This document shows positions 6,292-6,569 of a stretch of DNA of 6,569 nucleotides, one piece after another. Numbering within the stretch: position 1 is the stretch's first letter; each line of letters begins with the position of its first letter. The notes beneath the pieces were generated by a model. It saw only the letters and a program-made list of their open reading frames with translations. It did no database searches and was not told the origin of the DNA. The translations under genes and the position numbers were made by a program. The DNA is from CBFCZU01 sp965602635 (GTDB lineage Bacteria; Planctomycetota; Phycisphaerae; SM23-33): contig CBFCZU010000238.1 in the NCBI GenBank assembly GCA_965602635.1, positions 1 to 6,569 on the forward strand, in the 5' to 3' direction.

Positions 6292-6569
6292 ACGCGTAGA
6301 TCGCAGAGAGTTCCTGAAGACGACGCTCGCCGGCGGCGCTGCCCTTGCGCTGCCCCATCTCCCCGGCGACAGGAAGGAGCTTCGCGCCGCGAGGGAGGGC
6401 GACGGGCACCCGGGCGCCGGAGGTCGGGCGAAGCCCAACATTATCCTCTGCATGACGGACGACCAGGGGTGGGGCGACACGAGCTACAACGGCCACCCGG
6501 AGCTGAAGACCCCGAACCTCGATGCAATGGCGGCGGCGGGGATCCGCTTCGACCGCTTCTACGCGGCCC
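6284..6569 (+). CDS. Type I (S1) sulfatase, N-terminal part, Tat-exported (3' end outside window)
   Basis: This is a sulfatase that would remove sulfate esters from a carbohydrate or other substrate. The frame is open from the ATG at 6284 to the window end, about 95 codons of a family usually 450-550 residues long. Residues 1 to about 24 contain a textbook twin-arginine motif (DRREFLK) followed by a Gly/Ala/Leu core, indicating export of the folded protein. The mature domain begins with KPNIILCMTDDQGWGD; Asp59 and Asp60 are the paired acidic residues that bind calcium in S1 sulfatases. SYNGHPELKTPNLDAMAAAGIRF follows in family order. The window stops at FYAA, immediately before where the Cys-X-Pro-Ser/Thr-Arg formylglycine motif would be, so catalytic competence and Cys- or Ser-type cannot be judged. 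An 8-base overlap with the GH130-like gene suggests coupled translation and a shared pathway. Confidence 0.93.
   Translation, partial: MGRRVDRREFLKTTLAGGAALALPHLPGDRKELRAAREGDGHPGAGGRAKPNIILCMTDDQGWGDTSYNGHPELKTPNLDAMAAAGIRFDRFYAA

Noticed and set aside
1..6569. CRISPR array, tRNA, rRNA or tandem repeats
   Set aside because: No regularly spaced direct repeats, tRNA-like cloverleaf or rRNA segments were seen on reading both strands.

Overview
This GC-rich window looks like bacterial polysaccharide-degradation DNA. It holds five protein-coding genes, all on the + strand: the 3' end of a GH95-type alpha-L-fucosidase, a GH29-type alpha-L-fucosidase, a two-domain protein ending in a right-handed parallel beta-helix, a GH130-like five-bladed beta-propeller enzyme, and the 5' end of a type I (S1) sulfatase. 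Every gene whose start is visible carries an export signal, Sec-type for genes 2 and 3 and Tat-type for genes 4 and 5. A sulfatase beside exported glycosidases, with no SusC/SusD pair in view, fits Planctomycetota or other PVC-group bacteria better than Bacteroidota. This is an inference from gene content and style; there is no rRNA or marker gene here.

Layout: 1-677 is the GH95 C-terminal part, whose start lies upstream of the window. 724-2496 is GH29. 2555-4858 is the beta-helix protein. 4859-5205 is the only long non-coding stretch. It contains a one-ended remnant of an IS3-family insertion sequence (about 4873-5014, minus strand) followed by about 190 bases holding a possible promoter and the ribosome binding site of the next gene. 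5206-6291 is the GH130-like gene. 6284 to the window end is the sulfatase, which overlaps the GH130-like gene by 8 bases and is cut off just before its expected formylglycine motif.

How the genes may work together: two alpha-L-fucosidases of different families plus a sulfatase point to a fucose-containing, probably sulfated glycan (fucoidan-like or another algal or mucin-like polymer). The beta-helix protein, which I cannot place in a characterised family, is the best candidate in view for an endo-acting backbone enzyme. The GH130-like protein would act on oligosaccharides, but its catalytic-acid motif departs from the usual EDPR. Genes 1-3 are closely spaced (46- and 58-base gaps) and probably form one transcription unit. 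Genes 4-5 are translationally overlapping and probably form a second, with the IS scar between them. The GH95 fragment has visibly lower GC at third codon positions than the GH29 gene after it, so the locus may be a mosaic.
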